DNA of 36,705 bases from an uncultured Pelagibacteraceae bacterium (lineage in GTDB: Bacteria; Pseudomonadota; Alphaproteobacteria; Pelagibacterales; Pelagibacteraceae). Shown here one piece after another: positions 1-8,959 of this stretch (positions within the stretch are counted from its first letter, which is position 1; the number at the start of each line of letters is the position of its first letter). A program made the translations under genes and the position numbers. The stretch lies in NCBI GenBank assembly GCA_902588255.1, contig CACIOK010000009.1, positions 1 to 36,705 on the forward strand, written 5' to 3'. Under the pieces are notes generated by a model that was not told the DNA's origin, did no database searches, and saw only the letters and a program-made list of their open reading frames with translations.

Positions 1-1
1 G

Positions 2-670
2 GTTAAAAAATTTTTATCCTTAGATGGAACAGTTTTAGCAACAGGAACAAATACAGAAAAATTAGATGCTTTAAAAAAAGAATTTCCAAAAATTAATGTT
101 TTAAAATTTGATATTTCAGATCATTCAAAGATAGAAGATTTTATTGAAAACGTAACCTCACAATTAGTTGGCCTAGATGTTTTGGTTAACAATGCCGGCA
201 TAACTATGGACAACCTGTCATTAAGAATGAAAGATGAAGAGTGGAAAAAAGTAATTGATATAAATTTAAGTTCAACTTTTTACTTATGCAAACATGCAAT
301 TAAAAAAATGCTAAAAAATAAGTATGGAAGAATTGTAAATATTACCTCTATAGTTGGACATACTGGCAACTTAGGCCAAGCTAACTATTCAGCTTCGAAA
401 GCTGGCATGGTTGCAATGTCAAAAAGTTTAGCGATTGAATATGCAAAAAAAAACATTACGATAAATTGTGTTTCACCTGGATTTATTCAGTCAAAAATGA
501 CTGAAAAAATAGTTGAAAGTATTAAAGCAGTTTTGACCTCAAGAATTCCGATGAGCAAGCTTGGAACAGGTGAAGATGTATCAAATACTGTTGCTTTTTT
601 ATCATCTGATGCAGCTTCTTATATTACAGGAGAAACAATACATGTTAATGGTGGCATGTATATGGCTTGA
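2..670 (+). CDS. fabG: 3-oxoacyl-[acyl-carrier-protein] reductase, 5' end missing
   Basis: This is a short-chain dehydrogenase/reductase that reduces 3-oxoacyl-ACP with NADPH in the fatty-acid elongation cycle, in the cytosol. The frame is open from base 2, so the window edge cuts off the N-terminal glycine-rich nucleotide-binding loop. Visible SDR landmarks are the NNAG motif (encoded from about 188), the catalytic serine in NITSIVG, the YSASK catalytic Tyr/Lys pair, and the C-terminal ITGETIHVNGGMYMA ending typical of FabG. A TTG at 182 could be mistaken for a start, but the coding frame and SDR-like sequence continue upstream of it. acpP lies 50 bases downstream on the same strand, the usual fabG-acpP order, which makes FabG much more likely than another SDR. 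Confidence 0.95.
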   Translation, partial: VKKFLSLDGTVLATGTNTEKLDALKKEFPKINVLKFDISDHSKIEDFIENVTSQLVGLDVLVNNAGITMDNLSLRMKDEEWKKVIDINLSSTFYLCKHAIKKMLKNKYGRIVNITSIVGHTGNLGQANYSASKAGMVAMSKSLAIEYAKKNITINCVSPGFIQSKMTEKIVESIKAVLTSRIPMSKLGTGEDVSNTVAFLSSDAASYITGETIHVNGGMYMA

Positions 671-694
671 CAAAGTAAATTAATAATCTAATAA
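667..694 (+). promoter_or_regulatory. candidate acpP promoter
   Basis: A perfect TTGACA -35 hexamer (667-672) overlaps the fabG stop codon. It is followed 16 bases later by TAATAA (689-694) as a weak -10. It sits in the 50-base fabG-acpP gap, so acpP may have its own promoter, as expected for a very abundant protein. The -10 match is poor and the genome is AT-rich, so this is tentative. Confidence 0.35.
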
Positions 695-720
695 CAAAAA
701 TATAACAAAAAGGATTAATT

Positions 721-960
721 ATGTCAGATGATGTTTCAAGTAAAGTTAAGAAAATAGTTGCCGACCACCTTGGCATTGATGAAGCTAAAGTAACAGAAGA
801 GTCCAGTTTTATTGATGACCTAGGAGCAGATAGTTTAGATACAGTGGAATTAGTAATGGCTTTTGAAGAAGAATTTGGTTCAGAAATTTCAGATAGTGAA
901 GCAGAAAAAATTTTAACTGTAAATGATGCGATTAAATTTATTGAGAGCAAAAGTAATTAG
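721..960 (+). CDS. acpP: acyl carrier protein
   Basis: This small acidic protein (79 residues, the usual ACP length) carries growing acyl chains on a 4'-phosphopantetheine arm during fatty-acid and lipid A synthesis. The attachment site is Ser38 in the [12 protein letters not shown] motif, a textbook match. The N-terminal helix and the acidic helix II (EEEFG) are both recognisable. The ATG at 721 is preceded by an AGGA Shine-Dalgarno (711-714), a clear ribosome-binding site. It lies between fabG and gmk on the same strand, with gmk starting 10 bases after its stop. Confidence 0.98.
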   Translation: MSDDVSSKVKKIVADHLGIDEAKVTEESSFIDDLGADSLDTVELVMAFEEEFGSEISDSEAEKILTVNDAIKFIESKSN

Positions 961-970
961 ATAAAATTAA

Positions 971-1603
971 ATGTCATCTACAAAAGATGGTACAATGATA
1001 ATTTTGTCATCACCATCCGGTGCTGGCAAAACCACTCTCGTAAAACTTTTAGCAAAAACAAAAAAATATCAAATCTCAATCTCCCATACCACTAGAAAGC
1101 CAAGAGAAAACGAAACTTCAGGTAAAGATTATTTTTTTACTAACGAAAATGAATTTAAAAATCTAATTAAAAAAGGGGAATTTTTAGAGCATGCTAAAGT
1201 TTTTAATAATTTTTACGGAACTATTCTAAAACCAATAAAGGAAAATCTTGATAAAGGTAATAATGTTATATTTGATATTGATTGGCAAGGAGCCCAACAG
1301 ATAAAAAATAAAAAACTGAAATATAAATTAATAACATTTTTTGTATTACCTCCAAGTAAGCAGGTTTTATTTAATAGACTTTCAAATAGAGAAATGAAAG
1401 ACAAAGTTATTGTAGAAGAAAGAATGAAAGAATTTAATAAAGATATACTACACTGGAAAAATTACGATTACGTTGTGATCAATGATAAATTAGAAAGCTG
1501 CTTTCAAGAAATATGTGACCTGATTGACTCAGAGATTAATAAAAGCAAAAATGATTATAATTTAGAATTCATCAAAGATCATGTTAATAAACTAATTTCT
1601 TAA
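971..1603 (+). CDS. gmk: guanylate kinase
   Basis: Guanylate kinase phosphorylates GMP to GDP with ATP in cytosolic purine nucleotide metabolism. The 210-residue length is normal. The P-loop is SPSGAGKT at residues 14-21. It is followed by the GMP-binding region [11 protein letters not shown] and GKDYFF, and by [12 protein letters not shown], all characteristic of Gmk. It starts 10 bases after acpP and is probably co-transcribed. Its last 12 bases overlap the 3' end of the convergent rsmA gene. Confidence 0.97.
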   Translation: MSSTKDGTMIILSSPSGAGKTTLVKLLAKTKKYQISISHTTRKPRENETSGKDYFFTNENEFKNLIKKGEFLEHAKVFNNFYGTILKPIKENLDKGNNVIFDIDWQGAQQIKNKKLKYKLITFFVLPPSKQVLFNRLSNREMKDKVIVEERMKEFNKDILHWKNYDYVVINDKLESCFQEICDLIDSEINKSKNDYNLEFIKDHVNKLIS

Positions 1604-2383
1604 ACTTTCGTATTCTTTAGCAATTTCATAAAATGTATTAGGTGAAAGATTTTGAGGTCTCAATTCAACATTTAATTTAAGCTTTTCTACAACAAATTCT
1701 GTTTTTTTAAATAATTGATTTAATGGATTTTTAATTTTTTTTCGTCTTTGATTAAAAAAAACTCTAGTAACAATTTCAAGATTTTTAGAATTTTTTAACT
1801 TAAAATAATTTTTTTTTGGAGTAAATTTCAATAGGGTGCTTTCAATTTTAGGTTTTGGCATAAAACATGTAGCACTAATATTAAATATTTTTTTTACATC
1901 AAGTTTCCAATTAGATAAAATAGATAGTCTTCCATAATTTTTAGAATTTGTTTTGGCCAAAATTCTGTCTGCAACTTCTTTTTGAAACATTAAAATATAA
2001 TTTTTATACCAGCTATCTTGATTATCATTGGTAATCCATTTAGACAATATTTGAGTCGAGATATTGTATGGCAAGTTACCATAAACAATCAATTTATCTG
2101 GTGAAATTAAATGTTCTGAAATTTGGAGAATATCTTTGTTTATAATATTAATTTGTTTATCAAATCTTTCTTTAAGTACTTCAACAAGTTTTTCATCCTT
2201 TTCAATTATAAATAATTTTTTAGGTTTTTTTTCTAAAATGAATTCAGTCAAATTTCCTGTTCCAGCACCAACTTCTAAAACAGAGCTATCCGAAAGTATA
2301 TTGCCAGTTTCTACTATTTTTTTTATTATATTTTTGTCTATTAAAAAATTTTGACCCAGACTTTTTTTAGATTTAATTTTCAC
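1592..2383 (-). CDS. rsmA: 16S rRNA (adenine1518/1519-N6)-dimethyltransferase
   Basis: RsmA (KsgA) uses SAM to dimethylate two adjacent adenines in the 3' terminal hairpin of 16S rRNA during small-subunit maturation. The N-terminus [13 protein letters not shown], the SAM-binding stretch [10 protein letters not shown] and the NLPYNIS catalytic motif (N6-adenine methyltransferase NLPY type) are all clear. At 263 residues it is of normal length. It is the last gene of the minus-strand lptF-lptG-lptD-surA-pdxA-rsmA run. It overlaps pdxA by 11 bases and converges on gmk with a 12-base overlap, leaving no room for an intergenic terminator. Confidence 0.97.
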   Translation of the reverse strand: MKIKSKKSLGQNFLIDKNIIKKIVETGNILSDSSVLEVGAGTGNLTEFILEKKPKKLFIIEKDEKLVEVLKERFDKQINIINKDILQISEHLISPDKLIVYGNLPYNISTQILSKWITNDNQDSWYKNYILMFQKEVADRILAKTNSKNYGRLSILSNWKLDVKKIFNISATCFMPKPKIESTLLKFTPKKNYFKLKNSKNLEIVTRVFFNQRRKKIKNPLNQLFKKTEFVVEKLKLNVELRPQNLSPNTFYEIAKEYESLRN

Positions 2384-3347
2384 GAATTTGTTTTAAAAAT
2401 TTAAACACTTCAATCAAACTTGATGGATTAGATTTATTTTTTCCAAGCATTAAATTATTTGGTCCGTGATCAGGTGTAATTCTTATAAATGGAAGTCCCA
2501 GAGTGATGTTGATAGCTCTAAACTCGTAAAGTGTTTTAATTGGAGTTAAAACTTGGTCGTGGTACATGCCAACAACTATATCAAATTTTTTTAAGTTGCT
2601 TCTTAAAAAAAGAGTATCAGCAGAAAATGGTCCATTAACATTAATTTTTTTTTTTTTTAGCTTGTGAATTGCAGGCAATATTATTTCTTCTTCTTCAGAA
2701 AACTTTTTGTTTGTTTCACAATGAGGATTTAATCCAGTAATTGCAAATTTTGGTTTTTTCTTAAGTTTATTTATAAAAAAAGAGTTTATCGTCATGACAT
2801 TCTGAATTATCTTTTTTGTAGATATATTTCTCTTAACATCTTCAAGAGGTAAATGAGTTGTTATTGGGCTTACAGATAATTTTTTATTATATATAAGCAT
2901 TACTTCTTGACCTTTTTTATTAGATTTTTTTGCTACATACTCAGTTATGCCTAAAAATTTTTTTTTTAAAAAATATTTTTTCGATATCGGACCATTTACT
3001 AATACATTGGCTTTTCCAGTTTTTATTAATTTAAGACCTGCTGAGAAGCAATTTGATATATATTTTGATGATCTAGGGCTAATTTTATCAAAAGTTTTTT
3101 TAAAATAAAATTTTACATCTAAAACATTAATATAATTTTTTAAAAGTTTAATATTTTTTACTTCATACTTATTAATTAAGTTTATTTTAAAATTGTAATT
3201 TAACTTTTTCATTTGTGAAACCAATAAATTTTTTGAACAAATTAATATAAAAGGTTTTTTAATTTTTTTTAACTTTATTGATTTAAATAATAATTCCAAA
3301 AAAACACTATAAGGTTCACCTGCAATGATAACTATATTTTTATTCAT
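2373..3347 (-). CDS. pdxA: 4-hydroxythreonine-4-phosphate dehydrogenase
   Basis: PdxA oxidises 4-phospho-hydroxy-L-threonine in the DXP-dependent route to pyridoxal 5'-phosphate. The three metal-binding histidine regions of the family are visible: TTHLPLEDV, GMYHDQVLTPIK and TPDHGPNNLMLGK. The substrate-binding NGPISK motif is also present. The protein has 324 residues, near the usual length. It overlaps rsmA by 11 bases and surA by 8 bases. The surA-pdxA-rsmA order is the same as in many proteobacteria, including E. coli, which supports the assignment. Confidence 0.96.
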   Translation of the reverse strand: MNKNIVIIAGEPYSVFLELLFKSIKLKKIKKPFILICSKNLLVSQMKKLNYNFKINLINKYEVKNIKLLKNYINVLDVKFYFKKTFDKISPRSSKYISNCFSAGLKLIKTGKANVLVNGPISKKYFLKKKFLGITEYVAKKSNKKGQEVMLIYNKKLSVSPITTHLPLEDVKRNISTKKIIQNVMTINSFFINKLKKKPKFAITGLNPHCETNKKFSEEEEIILPAIHKLKKKKINVNGPFSADTLFLRSNLKKFDIVVGMYHDQVLTPIKTLYEFRAINITLGLPFIRITPDHGPNNLMLGKNKSNPSSLIEVFKFLKQIREN

Positions 3348-4290
3348 AGGTAATGTTTGAGTTTAATTTTAATTTATTAAAATAGATAATTGAAAATTGA
3401 TTGAGCTGTCTATCGGTTTCAAATTTAATTAAGTTTTCAAGTTCAGTTTTTAAATCCTTTTCAACTTTTTCAGTAACTATATCTTCTAATTTTAAAATTA
3501 AAAAACCGTTAGCAACATCAATAGTTTTAGTTAATTCTCCTATCTTAATTGATTCAATTTCACTTATAATTTTTTGTGAAAGTTGGTTTTTTTTCATTAA
3601 GCCTATTCTTCCTCCAAATTTGGCTGTGCTTGCTATACTATAAATATTTGCAGATGTTTTAAAACCATTTTTTATAATTTTTTCTCTAATTTCATTATTT
3701 TTTTTTTTAAAATCTTTTTTATTATCTACCGTAAACAATATTTCCGATAATAAATATTTTATAATTTCATTATTATTATTCTTATTGTTTTCAACTTTTT
3801 TTTTTAATTCCTCAGTATTAATATTAAGTAAACTTTTGTAATTATAATAAATTCGTTGGTTCCACAAAATTTCTATTTTAATTTTTTCTTTAATATCTTG
3901 TAACTTTATATTGTATCTTGCTAAATAGTTTTCAAAATCATTCAAACTGTTCAGTTTCAATTTTTTATAATAGGTACCAATAAGACTTTCTAAAATATTC
4001 TCATTAACTTTTATAGAACCGTTCATTTTAATGATTTCATTTTTTTTTATTTTTTCTCTTATAAGCGACTCTCTAGCTAAATTTATCAAAGATTGCCTAT
4101 CAATTTTCGCTAAATCATTATTTAATGCAATTAAATAGTTAGCTTCTTGAACAATATCTATATTTGTAATTATTTCGTTATCTACCTTGGTAACAATAAA
4201 AAATTTTGATTCTGCTTGTAAAATACTGTTAAAAAAAATTAAAAATAATAAGTTTACTAAAAAAATTAATTTTATTTTAATTTTACTCAT
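3340..4290 (-). CDS. surA: SurA-type periplasmic peptidyl-prolyl isomerase
   Basis: SurA is a periplasmic chaperone and prolyl isomerase that escorts outer-membrane beta-barrel proteins. The first 26 or so residues form a signal peptide (basic start, long hydrophobic core, ILQAES cleavage region). The segment starting KFFIVTKVDNEIIT is the usual start of the SurA N-terminal domain. A single parvulin-like domain follows at about residues 175-275, with the recognisable block TAKFGGRIGLMKKNQLS. At 316 residues it is shorter than E. coli SurA, which has two parvulin domains; one-domain forms are common in alphaproteobacteria. It abuts lptD (1-base TAATG overlap), whose product is a typical SurA client. 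Confidence 0.88.
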   Translation of the reverse strand: MSKIKIKLIFLVNLLFLIFFNSILQAESKFFIVTKVDNEIITNIDIVQEANYLIALNNDLAKIDRQSLINLARESLIREKIKKNEIIKMNGSIKVNENILESLIGTYYKKLKLNSLNDFENYLARYNIKLQDIKEKIKIEILWNQRIYYNYKSLLNINTEELKKKVENNKNNNNEIIKYLLSEILFTVDNKKDFKKKNNEIREKIIKNGFKTSANIYSIASTAKFGGRIGLMKKNQLSQKIISEIESIKIGELTKTIDVANGFLILKLEDIVTEKVEKDLKTELENLIKFETDRQLNQFSIIYFNKLKLNSNITYE

Positions 4291-6692
4291 TATTTATTTA
4301 TACCTGGGCTATTGATAGCTCCAAATGGTATAACGGTAAGCGTGAAGTATATTTGTTCTTCAGGTTTAAGATCTCCGTCTTCATAATAAGATTTTTTGTA
4401 TTCTATAGCTGCTTTTAGACAATCATTTTTATATTCATAAATTAAATCATAATATTCATTAAGACCTAGCTGCTTGTTTCTTCTTGTATTAAAAGCTAAC
4501 GATGTATTATCAGTTAAGTTTAAAGTTGTTTTATTTGTAAGGTAACTTTCATCACCTATAACATTGTTTTTTTCTAAAAATTCAAAAGAAGTAACAAAAT
4601 TATTTATACTGAAAGTTGTGTCTACAAGATTATAGTTAAGAGTTTGCATATCATTATCTAATGAAAAATCATATGTTAATTCAAAAAAATTTTTAGGTTT
4701 AAATATCATTTCACCTACAATATTAGATGATTTTCTGTTTAGAGTACTTCTCGAAGGAAGATCAGGATTTTCTTCATCTCTAAACACTGAAGCTAAATTT
4801 AATGAAAATAATTCATTACCAAGTTTATCTATTGTTTTAAATTCATTTCCTATTGTTATTGACTGACCTCCCTCAACCGTTTCATCAGAACCTATTCTAT
4901 TTAAAGAAAAAATATTGTTATAATCAATTACTCTGTCAGCACCTTTAATATCTTTTGATTTATTAGGACTAAATTTAGCAGAAAAAATAGGAGTTAAAAT
5001 ACTATCGAATTTAAGCCCATTTTTTTTTAATGGATATTGAATTTGATATTTTATAATAGATTGTAAGTTTTGATCTAACTCATTTTTAGAAGTTTTTGAA
5101 TTTTTACTATCAGAATTAGAATTTTTTAATAACAATTCATAATTAGTTACAAATCCATCGGCAAGAATATTATTAAAAGATTGAAAATTTAAATTGTTTA
5201 CCATTGTTTTTGTATAAATATTCGTATCATATAACTTGTTATTAGCACTCGAAGTAAAAGATAATTCACCATCTAAACTGTTTTCTATGTATTTGGTAAG
5301 ACTATAACTTGGAAAAATAAATTCATATCTATCACTAGTTTCTTTAGACAAGTCTTCATAAACTTCAGTATAGAGACTGAAATCTAAATTTTCATTATTG
5401 CCCTCTAACTCAATTTTTGAATTTAATACTGTTTCATTTGTTATTAGAGGAGATTTAAGTTTGTATGTTTTGAGATAATTATCTTGAGATACTTGTTGAA
5501 TTTTAAGGTCAATTTTAGAATTTTCAAAAAAATCAAAATGAGTATCAAAGTTTGATTCTACAAAAAAATGTGTTCCTGCATTTTTACCTCTTTCAATTAT
5601 TCTAGATTTATTTAAAATACTAACGTCAATAATATGGTCTGAACTTTTATTGGCCTGTCTATATTCAGCCTGGTATATTGTTTTTTGTTTATCGTAAAAT
5701 CTAGGGGTGAAAGTTATATCTTTGTTATCTGAAATTGCATAAAAATAAGGGACAGAAAGGTAATTTCCAAGATTGTTTGATGATGAAAAAGCAGGAATTA
5801 AAAAACCAGATTGACGTTTAACAGTTGGATCTGGATGAAAAAACTTTGGAAAATATAGTATTGGTTTATCATAAATCTTAAGCCATGCATTTTTATAATT
5901 GATTATTTTTTTATTTTTATCGTGATGTATTTCTTCTGAAGAAACTACCCAAGGCGGACATTTATCTTTCCTTTTTTTACATGTAGTAAATACACCTTTT
6001 TTAAAAAAAGAGTTTTCTTTTTCTATTATAATTGATTTAGCTTTTAATCTAGGATTATTATCTTTTTCAAAATATTTTTCATTAAATTTTACTGACAAAT
6101 CTTTACCAACCACTTCATCTGTTTTTAAGTTTAATTTAGCTATTTCTATATTATATTCATTTAATTCATTATCGATTAAATTTACATTTTCTGCCTCTAG
6201 GATTTGATCTTCGATGAATAATTTGAAGTTATTTGCATTTAATATATTTTTATTATTATCCTCTACTGTAGTTTGATTTTCAGAAAATATTTCCTTTAAA
6301 TTTCTATCATATGTAATATTGGAAGTAATTATTTCATATTTTTCTTCAACCTCAATAATAGTTTCATTTTTAGAAATAATTTTATTTTGGTTTATGAAAT
6401 AAATAGCTTCATTTGTAAGAAGAAGGTTTTTATTTATTAAATCGGTTATTTTAACATTATCTTTAACTGTTATAATTGATTGTATCTTATCGTATTCTGC
6501 TTGATCAGCTATTATTGTTATTCCTTTAGGATCTTTTATTTCAACACCATCAATAGCTATCAATTTATTTCCTTTTTCTAGAGACTGGATTTCAGTTGCA
6601 TTAAATTGCAACTCCTCACTTAAAACTTTATTGTTAAAAGAAAATAAAAAAGTAAATAAAAAAATAAAATAAATTAAAATATTATTTTTCAT
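4290..6692 (-). CDS. lptD: LPS-assembly outer-membrane protein LptD
   Basis: LptD is the outer-membrane barrel that inserts lipopolysaccharide into the outer leaflet, working with the inner-membrane LptBFG complex through a periplasmic bridge. The protein has 800 residues. A signal peptide covers about residues 1-25. The OstA/LptA-like beta-jellyroll follows (about 28-200, with the ADQAEYD and DNVKITD repeats). The family motif TTCKKRKDKCPPW lies near residue 240, followed by the long barrel, beginning around the FHPDPTVKRQSGFLIP block. It sits between surA and lptG, and all three act in outer-membrane biogenesis. It overlaps lptG by 11 bases. Confidence 0.94.
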   Translation of the reverse strand: MKNNILIYFIFLFTFLFSFNNKVLSEELQFNATEIQSLEKGNKLIAIDGVEIKDPKGITIIADQAEYDKIQSIITVKDNVKITDLINKNLLLTNEAIYFINQNKIISKNETIIEVEEKYEIITSNITYDRNLKEIFSENQTTVEDNNKNILNANNFKLFIEDQILEAENVNLIDNELNEYNIEIAKLNLKTDEVVGKDLSVKFNEKYFEKDNNPRLKAKSIIIEKENSFFKKGVFTTCKKRKDKCPPWVVSSEEIHHDKNKKIINYKNAWLKIYDKPILYFPKFFHPDPTVKRQSGFLIPAFSSSNNLGNYLSVPYFYAISDNKDITFTPRFYDKQKTIYQAEYRQANKSSDHIIDVSILNKSRIIERGKNAGTHFFVESNFDTHFDFFENSKIDLKIQQVSQDNYLKTYKLKSPLITNETVLNSKIELEGNNENLDFSLYTEVYEDLSKETSDRYEFIFPSYSLTKYIENSLDGELSFTSSANNKLYDTNIYTKTMVNNLNFQSFNNILADGFVTNYELLLKNSNSDSKNSKTSKNELDQNLQSIIKYQIQYPLKKNGLKFDSILTPIFSAKFSPNKSKDIKGADRVIDYNNIFSLNRIGSDETVEGGQSITIGNEFKTIDKLGNELFSLNLASVFRDEENPDLPSRSTLNRKSSNIVGEMIFKPKNFFELTYDFSLDNDMQTLNYNLVDTTFSINNFVTSFEFLEKNNVIGDESYLTNKTTLNLTDNTSLAFNTRRNKQLGLNEYYDLIYEYKNDCLKAAIEYKKSYYEDGDLKPEEQIYFTLTVIPFGAINSPGINK

Positions 6693-7761
6693 TAATTTTC
6701 ACCAGTCCGATTGAGGCAATTAATAATAAAATAATCTGTGGTGCCCACACAGATACCATTATTGGTATTTTTTCACTTTCAGTTAATAACTTAAAAAAGA
6801 AATTTATATAATAGATGATTACCGAAATAAATATTCCGACAATAAAATTAAAAATTTTTGATTTGTTGTATCTAACATTAAACATTAAAATAGATGATAA
6901 GCAGACCATTATGGCTAGATAAATAGGATATGAGTAAATTTTTAATTGGTGTGCATTTACTAATATATTTGAATAGCCCAGGTTTTTATAGTCTTTTTTT
7001 AGCTGATTAAGTTCTAAAATATTTTGAGAAGATAAATTCGAAAATAAGGTTGATATCTTCTGTTTGTCAAAATTACTATAAAAAACTAATTTGTCTTCAT
7101 CTTGAGTTAGTTTATTTTCTTTTGTAATTGAGGGTTTTAGAATTATCCAAGACTTATTTTCAATATTAACTTTTTCTGCGCTAATGATTTTTTCAAATTT
7201 ATAATTTTTATCAAATTGTGTAATTAATACATTTTCTAAAAAATTATTTTCAATTTTATCAGCATTAATTAGGTTTATATTTTTTTCTGTTTCGTCTTTA
7301 ATCCAAAGACCATTAGAAGTAATTACAGCTAAATACTTGTCATCTTTGGAATAATCGTTTTTAATATCAAGGTAGAAAAATTTTAAACTTGCAGATATGT
7401 TATAAAAAAATAATACAATAAAAATACCAGTTACAAAGCTCGTCAAGGTTATGATATTTATTATTTTAATATTTGTTAATCCATAATTTTTATAAATATT
7501 TAATTCATTTTTATCAATAAGTTCTGAAAAAAAATAAAGCGTAGCTATCAAAAATATAAAAGGAAAAATATCAAAAAGGATTGAGGGAGAATTTAATAAT
7601 GTCAAAAAAATTGGTAAAGTGAAATTTACATCCTCATTTTTAAAAAAACTTACCTCTTCAAATATATTTAAAATCAATGTAATACAAAAAAAAATTATAG
7701 TAACTATACCTAGGGATTTAAAAAAAGAATTAATTAGGTTTTTTTGATAAATTGCTATCAT
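6682..7761 (-). CDS. lptG: LPS export ABC permease LptG
   Basis: LptG is one of two inner-membrane permease subunits of the LptB2FG exporter, which extracts LPS from the inner membrane. The 359-residue protein shows the YjgP/YjgQ layout: three N-terminal membrane segments, a periplasmic beta-rich domain (about residues 125-255), then three C-terminal membrane segments. The N-terminal segment NSFFKSLGIVTIIFFCITLIL and the C-terminal SVWAPQIILLLIASIG resemble LptG. It is encoded directly downstream of lptF with an ATGA overlap. LptF and LptG are paralogues; the assignment rests on order and on the C-terminal region. Confidence 0.88.
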   Translation of the reverse strand: MIAIYQKNLINSFFKSLGIVTIIFFCITLILNIFEEVSFFKNEDVNFTLPIFLTLLNSPSILFDIFPFIFLIATLYFFSELIDKNELNIYKNYGLTNIKIINIITLTSFVTGIFIVLFFYNISASLKFFYLDIKNDYSKDDKYLAVITSNGLWIKDETEKNINLINADKIENNFLENVLITQFDKNYKFEKIISAEKVNIENKSWIILKPSITKENKLTQDEDKLVFYSNFDKQKISTLFSNLSSQNILELNQLKKDYKNLGYSNILVNAHQLKIYSYPIYLAIMVCLSSILMFNVRYNKSKIFNFIVGIFISVIIYYINFFFKLLTESEKIPIMVSVWAPQIILLLIASIGLVKINEK

Positions 7762-8909
7762 GTTGTTTTTTTATAAATTAATTTATTCCTTAAAATTACA
7801 TACGCTATTAGTCCTAAGACTAAAGGCATAATATAAAAAGTAGCAGTATTTGTTAAATTTTTGCCTGCATAGTTAACAGACATTTCAGAAAAAATTATAA
7901 TTATAAATCCCAAAGTAAATATAATTGATTTATAAGTTTTATATTTGTGGGTTTCTTTATATTTTGTAAGTAAAAAACACACTATTATAGTAATTAAAAA
8001 TAAATATATCGGCTTAATTAACCTTTCAAAAAGTTCTTGATTTATTTCCCTGACGAATTCTTGGTTGCAAAGTATATTAACATTTTTATATTTAAAAAAT
8101 CTTTCTTTTATTTTATCAAAGTAGAAAGAATAATTACATTTAAATAGAAAGTAAGTACTTAATTCTTGTACCTTTGGATGTGTAATAGATTGTGTCATAT
8201 AGTTAGATAAATCAAATTCAGTTCTTAAAAAATTAAATACTGTTGTCTTTTGTTCATCCGTGTTTAAAAATTTTCCGTCAAACAGTATCAATTTCCTAAT
8301 ACCATCAATTTCTTTTAAAAAACCACTCTTTGCAAAAATAATCTGAGATCTATTGGAACCAAGATCATCTTTTAAAAAAATATTTTTGAATTCTTCTGGT
8401 GATTTTTTATTTTCAATAAAAATTGTGAGATTATCAACTGTATCAATAAACTTTTTTTCTTGCATCAATGAAGGAAAAAAATCCATATTAGATTCTTTTA
8501 ATTGTAATCTCGCTTGAGATTGCAAAGTAGGACTTAACAAGCTTGATAAAAATAACTGAAATAGGAAAAATAAAAATGTATATTTTATTAATACGTTAGA
8601 AAATTTAATTTTATTAATTCCATTTATCCAGAAAATCTTAAGCTCATTATTTTCTTCATATTTTGATATAGTATAGAATAAAGAAATAAAAAAAATAATG
8701 GGAAGAACGTTTTTAAAAATTTTTGGGAAATTTAGTACTGTAAAATAGAAATATATATCAAAACTATGTCCATCCTCTGATATAAAATCTAAAAAATTTA
8801 CCGCTTGAATTATCCATACAATTAGACTTAAACTAATAGCACTTAATAAGAAAAAATAAGTATTATCTGATAAAAATTTTTTAAAGACAATTTTTTCGTT
8901 GAAATTCAT
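7758..8909 (-). CDS. lptF: LPS export ABC permease LptF
   Basis: LptF is the partner permease of LptG in the LptB2FG LPS exporter. The architecture is the same: membrane segments at both ends around a periplasmic domain, with LSLIVWIIQAVNFLDFI near the N-terminus and SPTLQSQARLQL at the start of the periplasmic part. I start it at the ATG at 8909, giving 383 residues that begin MNFNEKIVFKKF. The frame is open further up to a TTG at 8960, but that would put its start on the same base as the divergent pepA start and add a non-homologous-looking leader. It is the first gene of the lptF-to-rsmA operon. The LptB ATPase gene is not in this window. Confidence 0.88.
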   Translation of the reverse strand: MNFNEKIVFKKFLSDNTYFFLLSAISLSLIVWIIQAVNFLDFISEDGHSFDIYFYFTVLNFPKIFKNVLPIIFFISLFYTISKYEENNELKIFWINGINKIKFSNVLIKYTFLFFLFQLFLSSLLSPTLQSQARLQLKESNMDFFPSLMQEKKFIDTVDNLTIFIENKKSPEEFKNIFLKDDLGSNRSQIIFAKSGFLKEIDGIRKLILFDGKFLNTDEQKTTVFNFLRTEFDLSNYMTQSITHPKVQELSTYFLFKCNYSFYFDKIKERFFKYKNVNILCNQEFVREINQELFERLIKPIYLFLITIIVCFLLTKYKETHKYKTYKSIIFTLGFIIIIFSEMSVNYAGKNLTNTATFYIMPLVLGLIAYVILRNKLIYKKTT

Positions 8910-8959
8910 ATTTAATAATCTATAAACCTTTTCAACTATAAGTATATATTCAAAAATCA

